In this document: piece by piece, positions 7,378 to 15,395 of the stretch
Layout of the letters: the number at the start of each line of letters is the position of its first letter
How positions within the stretch are numbered: the stretch's first letter is position 1
Assembly: GCA_036379955.1 (NCBI GenBank)
Contig: DASVFR010000011.1
Location: forward strand, 21,219 to 85,218
Source of the DNA: VRUE01 sp036379955
GTDB lineage: Bacteria > Actinomycetota > Thermoleophilia > Solirubrobacterales > 70-9
Direction of reading: 5' to 3'
Length of the DNA stretch: 64,000 nt
Made by a program: the position numbers and the translations under genes
The notes under the pieces: model-generated
What the model saw: the letters and a program-made list of their open reading frames with translations, nothing else
The model's database searches: none
What the model was told of the DNA's origin: nothing

Positions 7378-8010
7378 TCATGGCTTCAGCATTCGATAGA
7401 CCCCTAGCTCGATCCGTTCAAATCGGGCTTTTGGCCCACGAGACTCTACGGAGAGAAAGCTATTGACCGTGCCTTTGGGTATGGGCATACTAAGAATGCG
7501 CTCTACTGCTGCGTGTATCTCGGCAACTGGTAGCGGCTTGGAGGAGGCGACAAGCACCTCGATAATTGTCGTTTGAATCTTTCCGGCCCGTAGCTTTACT
7601 TGAGTCGCAGGCCGCGGTGAGTGAGTCGCCTTTCGCAGGAGTTTTCTGCGCAGACCATCGAGCCTGCTCAATTGCTCCAGATGGTTGAAAAGTGCTCCTA
7701 CAAGGGGCATCGAAAGCACCTGTAAATCACAACTTTTCAAATTCAAAGCCCAAAACCCCTCGCGAGCGCCGACGGTCCATTGCGGACAGTTTTTGGCGCA
7801 GCCGCGCATGTAGAAGCCCAGCCGTGGGCTTTCCAGGCGCAGCAGGTGCGCGCCTACCTCACGATTGACGACACGGCTAATCGTGATCGCGATCCGAATC
7901 CTCATCACGCCTTTGAGCAAGGTCTTCAGAATTCGCTTCTCGGATCTGGGGGCAGTAGAGATGGCAATTGCCGTATGCACAGCTGACGACGCTGGAGGTA
8001 GATCCGACAA
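7378..8010 (-). CDS. Winged-helix (HARE-HTH-like) protein, possibly decayed N-terminus
   Basis: The last 75 residues are the informative part: GKIQTTIIEVLVASSKPLPVAEIHAAVERIL, then PKGTVNSFLSVESRG and RFERIELGVYRML. This pattern fits the HARE-HTH/winged-helix modules found in restriction-related and DNA-modification loci. The first 130 residues (including MRGCAKNCPQW with two Cys) match nothing I recognise and have odd composition, so the gene may be a fusion or truncated. No methyltransferase or nuclease lies nearby. Confidence 0.45.
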   Translation of the reverse strand: MSDLPPASSAVHTAIAISTAPRSEKRILKTLLKGVMRIRIAITISRVVNREVGAHLLRLESPRLGFYMRGCAKNCPQWTVGAREGFWALNLKSCDLQVLSMPLVGALFNHLEQLSRLDGLRRKLLRKATHSPRPATQVKLRAGKIQTTIIEVLVASSKPLPVAEIHAAVERILSMPIPKGTVNSFLSVESRGPKARFERIELGVYRMLKP

Positions 8011-8355
8011 TCTGGCTCTTCTCTCTACGTGGTGACTGGGGAGGAGCTTGGGCTTGAGCCCATTGCCCAGGCTCCCTTCACCTTCGCTTCGTGCGAAATG
8101 ACTGAGACGGAAGCTTTCAGGGGCTCTTTATTCCATTGAGTCGCGCCGCGCTTGCGGCCGTCAACTCCTGCGGGGTCGACGCAGTGCTCCTTGACCGCCG
8201 GTGCGGGTGGCGGGTGAGGTGGAGTGGATGCAGCGGCGTGTTGTATTCAGCCTGACGGATACCTCAGCGATCCGCATCGCCAGCTTGCAAAGTAAAGTTT
8301 GATCATATAATGTCGAAACACTCAGTTTTTACAAGCAGTCAACGGGAGACTTGAG
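8011..8355. other. Intergenic region, no gene recognised
   Basis: No convincing coding frame. The last 60 bases are A/T-rich (around AAAGTTTGATCATATAATG, 8291-8311) and are the likely promoter area of the NHL-repeat gene: TATAAT at 8305-8310 resembles a -10 box. Confidence 0.4.
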
Positions 8356-9642
8356 ATGCACGGAGAGATCCGCGCACCACGGCAGGAGACGTTCATTCAG
8401 GCAGCCAGGAGCTTCCGCGGGCGCCTTGCACCTCTCGCGGTAGTTGCTCTGTGCGTGCTTGCGGGGACTCCTTCCTCCGCCCTCGCCTCCTCCCCAGCCG
8501 CCACAACCGAAGCGGCGACCGAAGTCGGCATCGACACCGCGACCCTGAACGCCTCGGTCAATCCCGAAGGCCTGGAAACCACCTACCGCTTCGAATACGG
8601 CGAAACCACCTCCTATGGCACCAATGTGCCCGTCCCCGACAAATCGATCGGCTCGGGCAAATCGGCCGTCAAAGTCGCCGAGACGGTCGGCGCCCTGACC
8701 TCGGGCACCACCTACCACTTCCGCATAGCGGCAAGCAACAGCGGAGGGACCAGCTATGGGGCAGACAAAACGCTGACGACGGAAGTCGACCCGCGCTTCT
8801 CCTTTGCCTTCGGCGAAAAAGGCACCGGCAACGGTCAGTTCGAAGAACCCTACGGCATCGCGATCGACTCCTCGGGCAACCTCTGGGTCACGGACTACGT
8901 CAACGACCGCGTCCAGAAGTTCAACTCCAAAGGCGAATACCTCTCCAAATTGGGCACCAAAGGCACCGGCAACGGTCAGTTCGAAGGACCCTGGGGCATC
9001 GCAATCGACTCCTCGGGCAACCTCTGGGTGGTCGACGCCCTCAACAACCGCGTCCAGAAGTTCAACTCCAAAGGCGAATACCTCTCCAAATTGGGCACCA
9101 AAGGCACCGGCAACGGTCAGTTCGAATTTCCCACGGGCATCGCGTTCGACTCCTCGGGCAACCTCTGGGTGGTCGACCACAACAACGACCGCGTCCAGGA
9201 GTTCAACTCCAAAGGCGAATACCTCTCCAAATTCGGCTCCTATGGCGAAGGCAACGGCCAGTTCGAAGGACCCTACAGCATCGCGATCGACTCCTCGGGT
9301 AACCTCTGGGTCACGGACTACGGCAACGCCAACCGCCGGGTCGAGGAGTTCAACTCCAAAGGCGAATACCTCTCCAAATTCGGCTCCTATGGCACCGGCA
9401 ACGGTCAGTTCGTTACTCCTGCCGGCATCGCGATCGACTCCTCGGGCAACCTCTGGGTCGCGGACTACAGCGACCGCGTCCAAGAGTTCAACTCCAAAGG
9501 CGAATACCTCTCCAAATTCGGCACCAAAGGCACCGGCAACGGCCAGTTCTTAGCTCCTTGGGGCATCGCGTTCGACTCCTCGGGCAACCCCTGGGTGGTC
9601 GATACCCTCAACTATCGAGTCCAGAAGTGGGTGCTAAAATGA
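8356..9642 (+). CDS. Exported NHL-repeat (beta-propeller) protein
   Basis: 428 residues. An N-terminal signal peptide (LAPLAVVALCVLAGTPSSALA) is followed by a fibronectin/Ig-like module at about 50-140 (ATLNASVNPEGLETTYRFEYG) and then six near-identical NHL repeats of about 47 residues (GIAIDSSGNLWVTDYVNDRV, QKFNSKGEYLSK). Six repeats are enough for a closed six-bladed propeller. Such proteins are exported and bind ligands or other proteins; no enzyme motif is seen. The repeats are nearly identical at DNA level, so copy number may vary. A decayed relative follows immediately downstream. Confidence 0.85.
   Translation: MHGEIRAPRQETFIQAARSFRGRLAPLAVVALCVLAGTPSSALASSPAATTEAATEVGIDTATLNASVNPEGLETTYRFEYGETTSYGTNVPVPDKSIGSGKSAVKVAETVGALTSGTTYHFRIAASNSGGTSYGADKTLTTEVDPRFSFAFGEKGTGNGQFEEPYGIAIDSSGNLWVTDYVNDRVQKFNSKGEYLSKLGTKGTGNGQFEGPWGIAIDSSGNLWVVDALNNRVQKFNSKGEYLSKLGTKGTGNGQFEFPTGIAFDSSGNLWVVDHNNDRVQEFNSKGEYLSKFGSYGEGNGQFEGPYSIAIDSSGNLWVTDYGNANRRVEEFNSKGEYLSKFGSYGTGNGQFVTPAGIAIDSSGNLWVADYSDRVQEFNSKGEYLSKFGTKGTGNGQFLAPWGIAFDSSGNPWVVDTLNYRVQKWVLK
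8805..9640 (+). repeat. Six tandem NHL-coding repeats (about 141 bp each)
   Basis: The stretch encodes six blades with nearly invariant DNA (GGCACCGGCAACGGTCAGTT and TCCTCGGGCAACCTCTGGGT recur with few changes). The high identity suggests recent duplication or gene conversion, and makes copy number prone to assembly error. Confidence 0.85.
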
Positions 9643-10031
9643 CCCACGGTCACAACCAAAGGTGTGACTGCGTTCAAATTAACCCAGGTCAATTTGAACG
9701 CAACGGTCAATCCCGAAGGCCTAGAAACCACCTACTGGTTCGAATACGGAACCAGCAAAAGCTACGGAACTAAAGTTCCCGCGCTGGGGAATCGATCGGC
9801 TCGGGCACCGAAGCCGAATCCGTCAGCCAGACTCCGATCGGCCTCAAAGAAACACCGAATACCGCTTCCGAGTTGTCGCCTCCGGCGAAGGCACCAGCTA
9901 CAGCGAAGACAAAACGTTCAAAACGGGTCCGCTTCTTTTGCTCGCACTAGAAAAAAGGTGCAGGCAAAGGCGAATTCAAACACCCGGCTGGCATCGCGAT
10001 CGACTCCGGGGGCAACGCCTGGGTCGTTGAC
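9643..10031 (+). pseudogene. Decayed second NHL-repeat gene
   Basis: Immediately after the intact NHL gene the same module restarts (VNLNATVNPEGLETTYWFEYG, SKSYGTKVPALG) and then shifts frame at least twice: ESIGSGTEAESVSQTPIG is in a second frame, YRFRVVASGEGTSYSEDKTF in a third, and KHPAGIAIDSGGNAWVVDMENNR in another. There is no start codon with a signal peptide. It ends abruptly inside the first NHL blade where integrase sequence takes over. Confidence 0.75.
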
Positions 10032-10226
10032 ATGGAAAACAACCGGCTCGATCTGCGTCATACGTTCGGCACCAGGACCGCCGCCGGCGGCGTGCCGATG
10101 CGTGTCCTGCAGGAGTGGATGGGTCACCGCGACTACCGGACCACCCTCATCTACGCCGACTACGAACCCGGAGACGAAGAGAGCGACCTCGTAGACCCTG
10201 CCTTTTCCACTGGCTCTCCGACGTAG
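10032..10226 (+). pseudogene. Tyrosine recombinase C-terminal stub fused to NHL remnant
   Basis: After the NHL residues MENNR the frame becomes LDLRHTFGTRTAAGGVPMRV, then LQEWMGHRDYRTTLIYADY: the last catalytic part of a phage-type integrase, with RH in LRHTF, the GH motif and the nucleophile Tyr in TLIYADY. Everything upstream (arm-binding and core domains, first catalytic Arg) is missing, so it cannot be active. It is the footprint of an integrated element whose 5' part was deleted into the NHL pseudogene. Confidence 0.8.
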
Positions 10227-10287
10227 AAAGAGCAGCCTCGCTCTGGTGTCAAGCAGCGCATGTCACGGCTGAGGGAATCCCTTACCG

Positions 10288-10719
10288 CTAGGCGGAGCTC
10301 TCAAGGCCAGCGATACCCAACCCAACGTGCTCAGCCGCTCGAGCGAGCTCCCGATCCCAGGTGACGAGAACGACTTCCTTGTCACCGAGTTCAAGCGCAG
10401 TAGTTAGGTGGACCGCGTCATAGCCACGCAGCTCCAGGTCTTCGGCATAGCCGCCAGCACGAACGGCGAGTTCCTGGTCTACCCCGACCGTAGCCAGCTC
10501 CGCGTAGAGCTCCTCGAAAGCCGCGAGTGCCTGTCGGTGCTCCTCTTCCCCGAGACGATCCAGACGCCGGGCGGCCGCCAAAGCCGCCCGGCCCTCGGGG
10601 TAGGCGAGGATGCTCGACGCTGCGGGATGGGCGTCGCCCCAGAGCTTTGCCGCCAACTCGGATCCGTCCTCGACGACAACGAGCTTGACCAGCGCCGAGG
10701 TGTCGAAATAGAAGATCAG
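10288..10719 (-). CDS. VapC-type PIN-domain toxin
   Basis: A PIN ribonuclease fold: IFYFDTSALVKLVVVEDG carries the first catalytic Asp, ELRGYDAVHLTTALELGD the middle acidic region, and VLVTWDRELARAAEHVGL the last Asp. The only frame that keeps the DTSALVK motif starts at a CTG overlapping the antitoxin stop (CTGA); ATG or GTG starts are absent, and a TTG at 10656 would delete the active site. About 143 residues. Encoded directly after and coupled to the Phd-like antitoxin. The rare start codon leaves some doubt that it is expressed at full length. Confidence 0.8.
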   Translation of the reverse strand: MIFYFDTSALVKLVVVEDGSELAAKLWGDAHPAASSILAYPEGRAALAAARRLDRLGEEEHRQALAAFEELYAELATVGVDQELAVRAGGYAEDLELRGYDAVHLTTALELGDKEVVLVTWDRELARAAEHVGLGIAGLESSA

Positions 10720-10988
10720 GCCCGCTGCTCGGAGACGAGATCGGAGACCGAACCGGTGCCCTTCACCTGCGCGAACCGAGGAGAACGCGACCCCTCCGGC
10801 ATCCGCACAAGGCCACGGCGGGCGAGAGCGTCGAGTGGCCGCTCACCAAGCCCACTGAGGCGGGCGACGGGCCGACCGCGCCGAGTGACGACGATTTCGC
10901 CTCCCTCCTCCACTCGCTCCAGGTACTCGCTAAGGCGATCGTGGAGCTCCCGGACGCCGACTTCGCTCTCATGCCGATGTAGCGTCAT
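10716..10988 (-). CDS. Phd/YefM-type antitoxin
   Basis: 90 residues. SEVGVRELHDRLSEYLERVE followed by GGEIVVTRRGRPVARLSGLG is the Phd/YefM DNA-binding N-terminal fold; the C-terminal tail (RMPEGSRSPRFAQVKGTGSV) would wrap the toxin. It precedes and overlaps the PIN toxin gene, the usual order for this TA class, and would repress the pair's promoter. Confidence 0.85.
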   Translation of the reverse strand: MTLHRHESEVGVRELHDRLSEYLERVEEGGEIVVTRRGRPVARLSGLGERPLDALARRGLVRMPEGSRSPRFAQVKGTGSVSDLVSEQRA

Positions 10989-11095
10989 GCGTACAGACTA
11001 GCAGCTACTTCGGCTTCTACCGCGGGATTAGGTTAGAGACGCAGCATTCCGCAACGCAACCGAGAACCTCGCACTTGGCATCGCGTAGATTCGAA

Positions 11096-11168
11096 GGCGG
11101 GGCCGAGATTCGAACCCGCGACCTTCGGGTTATGAGACTAATCCGCTGAGTCGGCTGGACTACGCAGA
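11096..11168 (-). pseudogene. tRNA-Met(CAU)-like remnant
   Basis: The 3' half is tRNA-like: CTCATAA anticodon loop (11130-11136), CCCGAAGGTC, the T-arm GCGGGTTCGAATCTCGG, and an acceptor strand CCCCGCC. The 5' half does not fit: the acceptor 5' strand (CTCTGCG) does not pair, and the 5' side of the anticodon stem has two mismatches. A preserved 3' half with an unrelated 5' half is the usual scar of an element that integrates at a tRNA 3' end. It lies 0.9 kb from the integrase stub. Confidence 0.6.
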
Positions 11169-11452
11169 GTAGGTTTCAAGCGGAATTCGTAAGATCGAAC
11201 TACGTGGAGATCGGCTGGAATCTGTGGGGCACCTTGCCCCATTTCTTGCCCCAGCGCAGTTCAGCGTCGGAACCCGCGCACCCCGCAGCGCAGTTCCAAG
11301 ACGACGCTGGACAGCACGATAGGCAACTGCGCCAAATCTTCGTAGCCCTTCGACAGCTGATTGCCCCAGAAACCATTGGCGAGGGCTGCGATTGGAATCC
11401 TCGCGCCGATGGAATTAGAGGGATTCAGGCGTCAAACCTGGTCCGGCCAACG

Positions 11453-12705
11453 CTATTCGTCTGACAGCCGCATCCGATCATGATCAAAAGCCATGAAGCT
11501 GGCATCCCGCCCCGATCGCGGGATCGCCCAACGCCGCCGGTAAAAGGCAGCCATCTCATTGAGGCGGAGGCGGTACCACTGTGGTGAGTCGGTGTCACCT
11601 CGGAGGTATCGCTTCCAATTGGTCGCCAGCGGGGCGAGGTACACCTGCCGGCGAATTCCATGTTGGAGGAGTTCATCGTCGATGCCGATTTTGCGGAGGC
11701 CGAGGCGAAGCGTCCTCAACCGCCAGTTCGGTCCATGCCCATATTCATAGCCGGGCACGCCGCCGTCTTCTGAAGGGAATTCGCAGAGCTCGGCGAAAAG
11801 CTTGTCCGAGAACTGGAAGTGGCCGAATCCCTTCGTGTAGCCGATCGGCGAGTAGAGGAGGCGGCCTCGATAATTCAGTCTGTTGAGCAGAGAGGAGCGG
11901 CCCAGGGCCGACGTCGTCGTTATCAGCACGGGTCACGATTGCCTCCATCGGAGGCGTTAGCAGACGGTCAGGGTGCGAGAAGAGCGGAACGCAGATCTCG
12001 GTACCCGTGATGAATGTCTGCACCGTGACCGGTTGCCCGATAGCTTCGGCGAGATCCCCTGCCCTCTCCTCGCAGTCGTCCTCCACTACGAAGATCGACT
12101 CTTGGGTGACGCCGACTGACCACGCCTCGTAGGTGGACTTCACGATGACTTTAGTGCCGGGCGTCGGTTTCCGCCCGGCCGCCCCAGCCGGACGCCGGCC
12201 AATACTGCCAGGCTGCAGGAACAGGGACGCCAGCGCTCGCAACAGAGTCAGGTAGTGAAACTTGTGCCGCCCGAGCGCACGCGCATAGGCATTCGCATTC
12301 GCGCAGACAAGGTCATAGGAGTCGGCGACGGCAGGAAGCAGGGCGTTGCGACCGGGTTCGAAGCCCCCAATGGTGATTCCCCCCTCGATGCCGTCGTAGA
12401 CAACCTTGGTCTCGCGCTTGATGGCCTCGATCTCACCATTGGCAAGGGCTGCGAGGAACGGCTTCTCCCCCTCGAAGACCTGAACGTAGGCACCCACAAG
12501 ACTGGAATGCCTCGACCATCTCAGTCAGCTGCAGATCGGATATGCACCGCTGCTCGAAGTAGGCGCGTTCAAGATCGGGGCGATCCTCGACTCGGGTCGG
12601 CCGGTCGTAAACAAGCAGGACTGCAAGCTCGCCAGCCTTTGCGACGAATTGGCGCTCGAGGTTCAGCAGATCCGCGCGTTCCGCGTCGACAGGCGCGCTC
12701 GACAT
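11453..12705 (-). pseudogene. Frameshifted ATP-grasp (D-Ala-D-Ala-ligase-like) gene
   Basis: Three leftward pieces join into one protein. The first (LERQFVAKAGELAVLLVYDR, then LQLTEMVEAFQS) shifts frame near 12500 into VGAYVQVFEGEKPFLAALAN. That piece contains GRNALLPAVADSYDLVCANA, ALGRHKFHYLTLLRAL and TKVIVKSTYEAWSVGV, a D-Ala-D-Ala-ligase-like ATP-grasp core, and TVQTFITGTEICVPLFSHPD. A second shift near 11910 leads into NRLNYRGRLLYSPIGYTKGF and a C-terminal GYEYGHGPNWRLRTLRLGLR region. With two shifts it is probably dead. The intact relative would be about 400 residues. Confidence 0.7.
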
Positions 12706-12883
12706 CGATAATTCCTAGTTATCGCGCCCGGCTGACATGGCGGTGAGATACTAGAGAATTCTCAAAGGATTCCTCTAGCAGACCGAAAAGGCCAGTTTCT
12801 TTGTCTAGGGTCGCGAGGTCTTCGAGAACACTGCCAGAGTCAACGGCGCAGCGCTAGAACCACGATGCCTGGACGCTCGGCGC

Positions 12884-13246
12884 TCAGGCGGAAACGACCA
12901 ACTCGCGCTTCGGCGTCCGGGGAGACTTCGAGTCAGGCGCCTCGTCCTGGAAGCCGTAGACGAGATGGGTGTTGAGCGCTTTGGCCAGCTTTCGCATCGT
13001 GGCGAAGCTGAAACGGTGCTGGCCGCTCTCGAGGCGTGAGATCACGGAATGGCTGGTGCCCATGCGCTTGGCCAGCTCCTCCTGGGTGAGGCCGAGCTGC
13101 ATCCGCTTGCGGATCACCAAGCGGGCGAATTGCTCGTAGGGCTGCTGCTCTTCGAGGGCAGCTCTGTACGCGGCGCTCTTTCGAGCGCGCTTCTCCATGC
13201 TCTCTGAGTGGGTCGCTCCGATTGGCGAGTCGTTCTTACGAGCCAT
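12884..13246 (-). CDS. HigA-type XRE antitoxin
   Basis: About 120 residues; I used the ATG at 13246 (MARKNDSPIGATH). After a basic N-terminal extension comes an XRE helix-turn-helix: IRKRMQLGLTQEELAKRMGT, then SHSVISRLESGQHRFSFATM and RKLAKALNTHLVYGF. It follows a Gp49/HigB-like toxin gene by about 65 bases, the toxin-first order typical of higBA. It would bind the toxin and repress the operon. Confidence 0.85.
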   Translation of the reverse strand: MARKNDSPIGATHSESMEKRARKSAAYRAALEEQQPYEQFARLVIRKRMQLGLTQEELAKRMGTSHSVISRLESGQHRFSFATMRKLAKALNTHLVYGFQDEAPDSKSPRTPKRELVVSA

Positions 13247-13312
13247 TTCCGTCCGATGTCGTTGACAGCCTGAGCGAGACTTTAGCAAAACTGCTAAGTC
13301 CGTCGGACGGAA

Positions 13313-13762
13313 TCACGGCGCGTCTCCGCCGGCGGCACGTGGCGGTTTTCGAGGTCGGGCCTCCATCCTCTCCTTGAAGTCCTGCCAGCGCTGCTTGGCG
13401 ATCTCGATCTCCGCCCGCGGGACCGCTCTGCTCGTCTTGCGGATCATGTGAAGCAAGACGAAGAGGTTGCCCGAGCGCCGGTAGATGATCCGGTAATGCG
13501 CGCGGCCGTAGTGGCAACGGAGCTCGCGCAGCGGCCCGTCGATCTGCGAGGTATGCGGAAACGGCAGCGGCGGGTCGTCGTTCGCCAATCCGTTCAAGCG
13601 GTCGATCTGAAGGTCGATCGTCATGCGCTTGGTCGCAGCGGCCTGAAGCTCGCGGTCGCTCGGCTTCTTCTTCCTCGGCTCGAGCGGGAACTCGCGATCG
13701 AGGAACTCCGCGACGGGTTCAGATCCGCCGGCACTGCGGTAGTAGACGGCCTGGGTAGCCAT
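13313..13762 (-). CDS. HigB/Gp49-type toxin (RelE fold)
   Basis: 149 residues. AVYYRSAGGSEPVAEFLDRE, LQIDRLNGLANDDPPLPFPH, DGPLRELRCHYGRAHYRIIY and LFVLLHMIRKTSRAVPRAEI follow the Gp49-like HigB pattern (ribosome-dependent mRNA interferase of the RelE superfamily). There is a charged insert (EPRKKKPSDRELQAAATKRM) after the first helix and a basic tail. The HigA-like gene follows on the same strand. Confidence 0.85.
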   Translation of the reverse strand: MATQAVYYRSAGGSEPVAEFLDREFPLEPRKKKPSDRELQAAATKRMTIDLQIDRLNGLANDDPPLPFPHTSQIDGPLRELRCHYGRAHYRIIYRRSGNLFVLLHMIRKTSRAVPRAEIEIAKQRWQDFKERMEARPRKPPRAAGGDAP

Positions 13763-13909
13763 GGCCGGGCGACCCTATCCCGGGAGCCCGACGATCCACC
13801 GGCAAATTCTCGTCGGTACGTTCGTCGGTACGAACTGAGAGAATCTTGCAGAACTAAGAGAACCTTATGTCGCCTGAGAGCTGAGAGCACTTCATCAGTC
13901 GGGACTGGA

Positions 13910-15328
13910 TCAGAATTGCCAAGCTAAATCGTAATTACCTATCGGGAAGAAGTCGAATCCAGTGCAATACTTATTGTCAGGATTATTTAAAAAAGTATTG
14001 ATAAATCCTATCAGACAACGCATCTTAACTAGTTTTCCACTAACTATATGGTAGGACGGCAGTCCCATTTCGAGATCCACGGTTGCTTCTTCGGGACAGA
14101 GACTACCGCTCTCGGTGACTATTTTTTGTTCCACGAATGATATTTCACCTGCTTTGTTAGCAGCAGATAAAGCACCCACGGCAGATCCTTCCAAGCCTGT
14201 GGCTGAAAAGCTACAACTGAGCGTTTCACCGCATGAGACTTTCAATAATCCTTTGCCTATCACAGTCGCTTCTTCGTAGCTCCTCCACGAGAATTCAAGA
14301 GTAGAGGGACCGTTTTCTTCAGTGACTTCGCAGCCTCCACAGTTTGAATAGGAGAATTTGCCGGCAAATACAACAGATTCAGAGTTTGACTCCGTCCCCA
14401 GAAACGAGACATCGCATTCGACGGTCAAGATGTTATTTAAGATTTTTACCTTTTTCATAGACGCCGCTTCCAGCTGGTATACCGCCGAGCATCGTTCAAC
14501 TCCTTCTTCTACCACGGGCTCAGCAGCGCATATTGCCGTCGGAGCTATAACGTTGAGAACCTCTTTGCCGCAGGGGCTGGTCGATTTCTCGTGCAGGGAG
14601 TCGCCTAAGTATTCGGCCTGCCAGTAGTAGACGGCAGTGGCTTCCAGTTCCTTTTCTTCGGAGCTGGCGGCTTTGGTGCCTTCGACTTTGCCTTCGCCGG
14701 CTTTGGTCGCCAGTTCTTTGCATTCTTTGTCTTTATAGACGGCGTAGTCGACGGTGCCGGTCGCTTTGGCGGCATTGGTCCCGCTCAAGATCGCGGTGTC
14801 TTTGACCCCGGTGCCCCCTGAGATCGTGATTTCTTCGCCTTCTTTGCCACCGCCGGAGAGGGTGGTGGCGAGGGAGGTTTTGGCCTTGACGGTGAGGATC
14901 TCTTTGCCGCAGGGGCTTTTGGAGGCTTCATCGAGCGAATCGCCGCCGTATTCGGCCTGCCAGTAGTAGACGGCGCCCGCTTCGAGTTTCTCTTCTTCAG
15001 AGGGCGGGACTTTGCCTTCTTTGACCGTCACTTCACCGGCTTTGGTGACCAGTTCTTTGCATTCTTTGTCTTTGTAGACGGCGTATTTGACCGTGCCGGT
15101 GGCTTTGCTGGCGTTTTCGCCTTTCAGGGTCGCGGTGTCTTTGACCCCGGTGCCCTCGGTGACCGTGATTTCTTCGCCTTCTTTGCCGCCGCCCGAGAGG
15201 GTGGTGGAGAGCGTGGTCGGTTTGGGGGAAAGGCAGGCTACGGCGGTAGTTGCCGTGGCTGCGAGCACCAGGAGCGGAATCCACAGCCTCCCCAAGACCC
15301 GTCGCGCTCTGGGAGGCCGGGGAGTCAT
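13910..15328 (-). CDS. Exported protein with tandem Ig-like repeats
   Basis: I started at the ATG at 15328. The N-terminus is a signal sequence (LWIPLLVLAATATTAVACLS) with a Cys that could be lipidated. Two near-identical Ig-like repeats of about 95 residues follow (TTLSGGGKEGEEITV, ATGTVKYAVYKDKECKELV, VYYWQAEYGGDSLDEASKSP), then a different Cys-containing domain in A/T-richer DNA from about residue 260. The repeats occur in exported proteins of this group; the function is not known. The change in base composition between halves suggests the C-terminal domain was acquired separately. Confidence 0.7.
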   Translation of the reverse strand: MTPRPPRARRVLGRLWIPLLVLAATATTAVACLSPKPTTLSTTLSGGGKEGEEITVTEGTGVKDTATLKGENASKATGTVKYAVYKDKECKELVTKAGEVTVKEGKVPPSEEEKLEAGAVYYWQAEYGGDSLDEASKSPCGKEILTVKAKTSLATTLSGGGKEGEEITISGGTGVKDTAILSGTNAAKATGTVDYAVYKDKECKELATKAGEGKVEGTKAASSEEKELEATAVYYWQAEYLGDSLHEKSTSPCGKEVLNVIAPTAICAAEPVVEEGVERCSAVYQLEAASMKKVKILNNILTVECDVSFLGTESNSESVVFAGKFSYSNCGGCEVTEENGPSTLEFSWRSYEEATVIGKGLLKVSCGETLSCSFSATGLEGSAVGALSAANKAGEISFVEQKIVTESGSLCPEEATVDLEMGLPSYHIVSGKLVKMRCLIGFINTFLNNPDNKYCTGFDFFPIGNYDLAWQF

Positions 15329-15395
15329 CGGCGATCGACGCTCCCAGGTAAAGATAAGCCTCCCCAACTACTGGTCATGCAGCCAGTATCGCGCT

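Noticed and set aside
8329..9483. Repetitive leftward frame opposite the NHL gene
   Set aside because: The repeats (FGVELLDAVV) are the antisense image of the NHL repeats; no start site or signal.
11096..11168. An intact tRNA-Met on the minus strand
   Set aside because: The acceptor stem and the 5' anticodon stem do not pair; recorded as a remnant instead.
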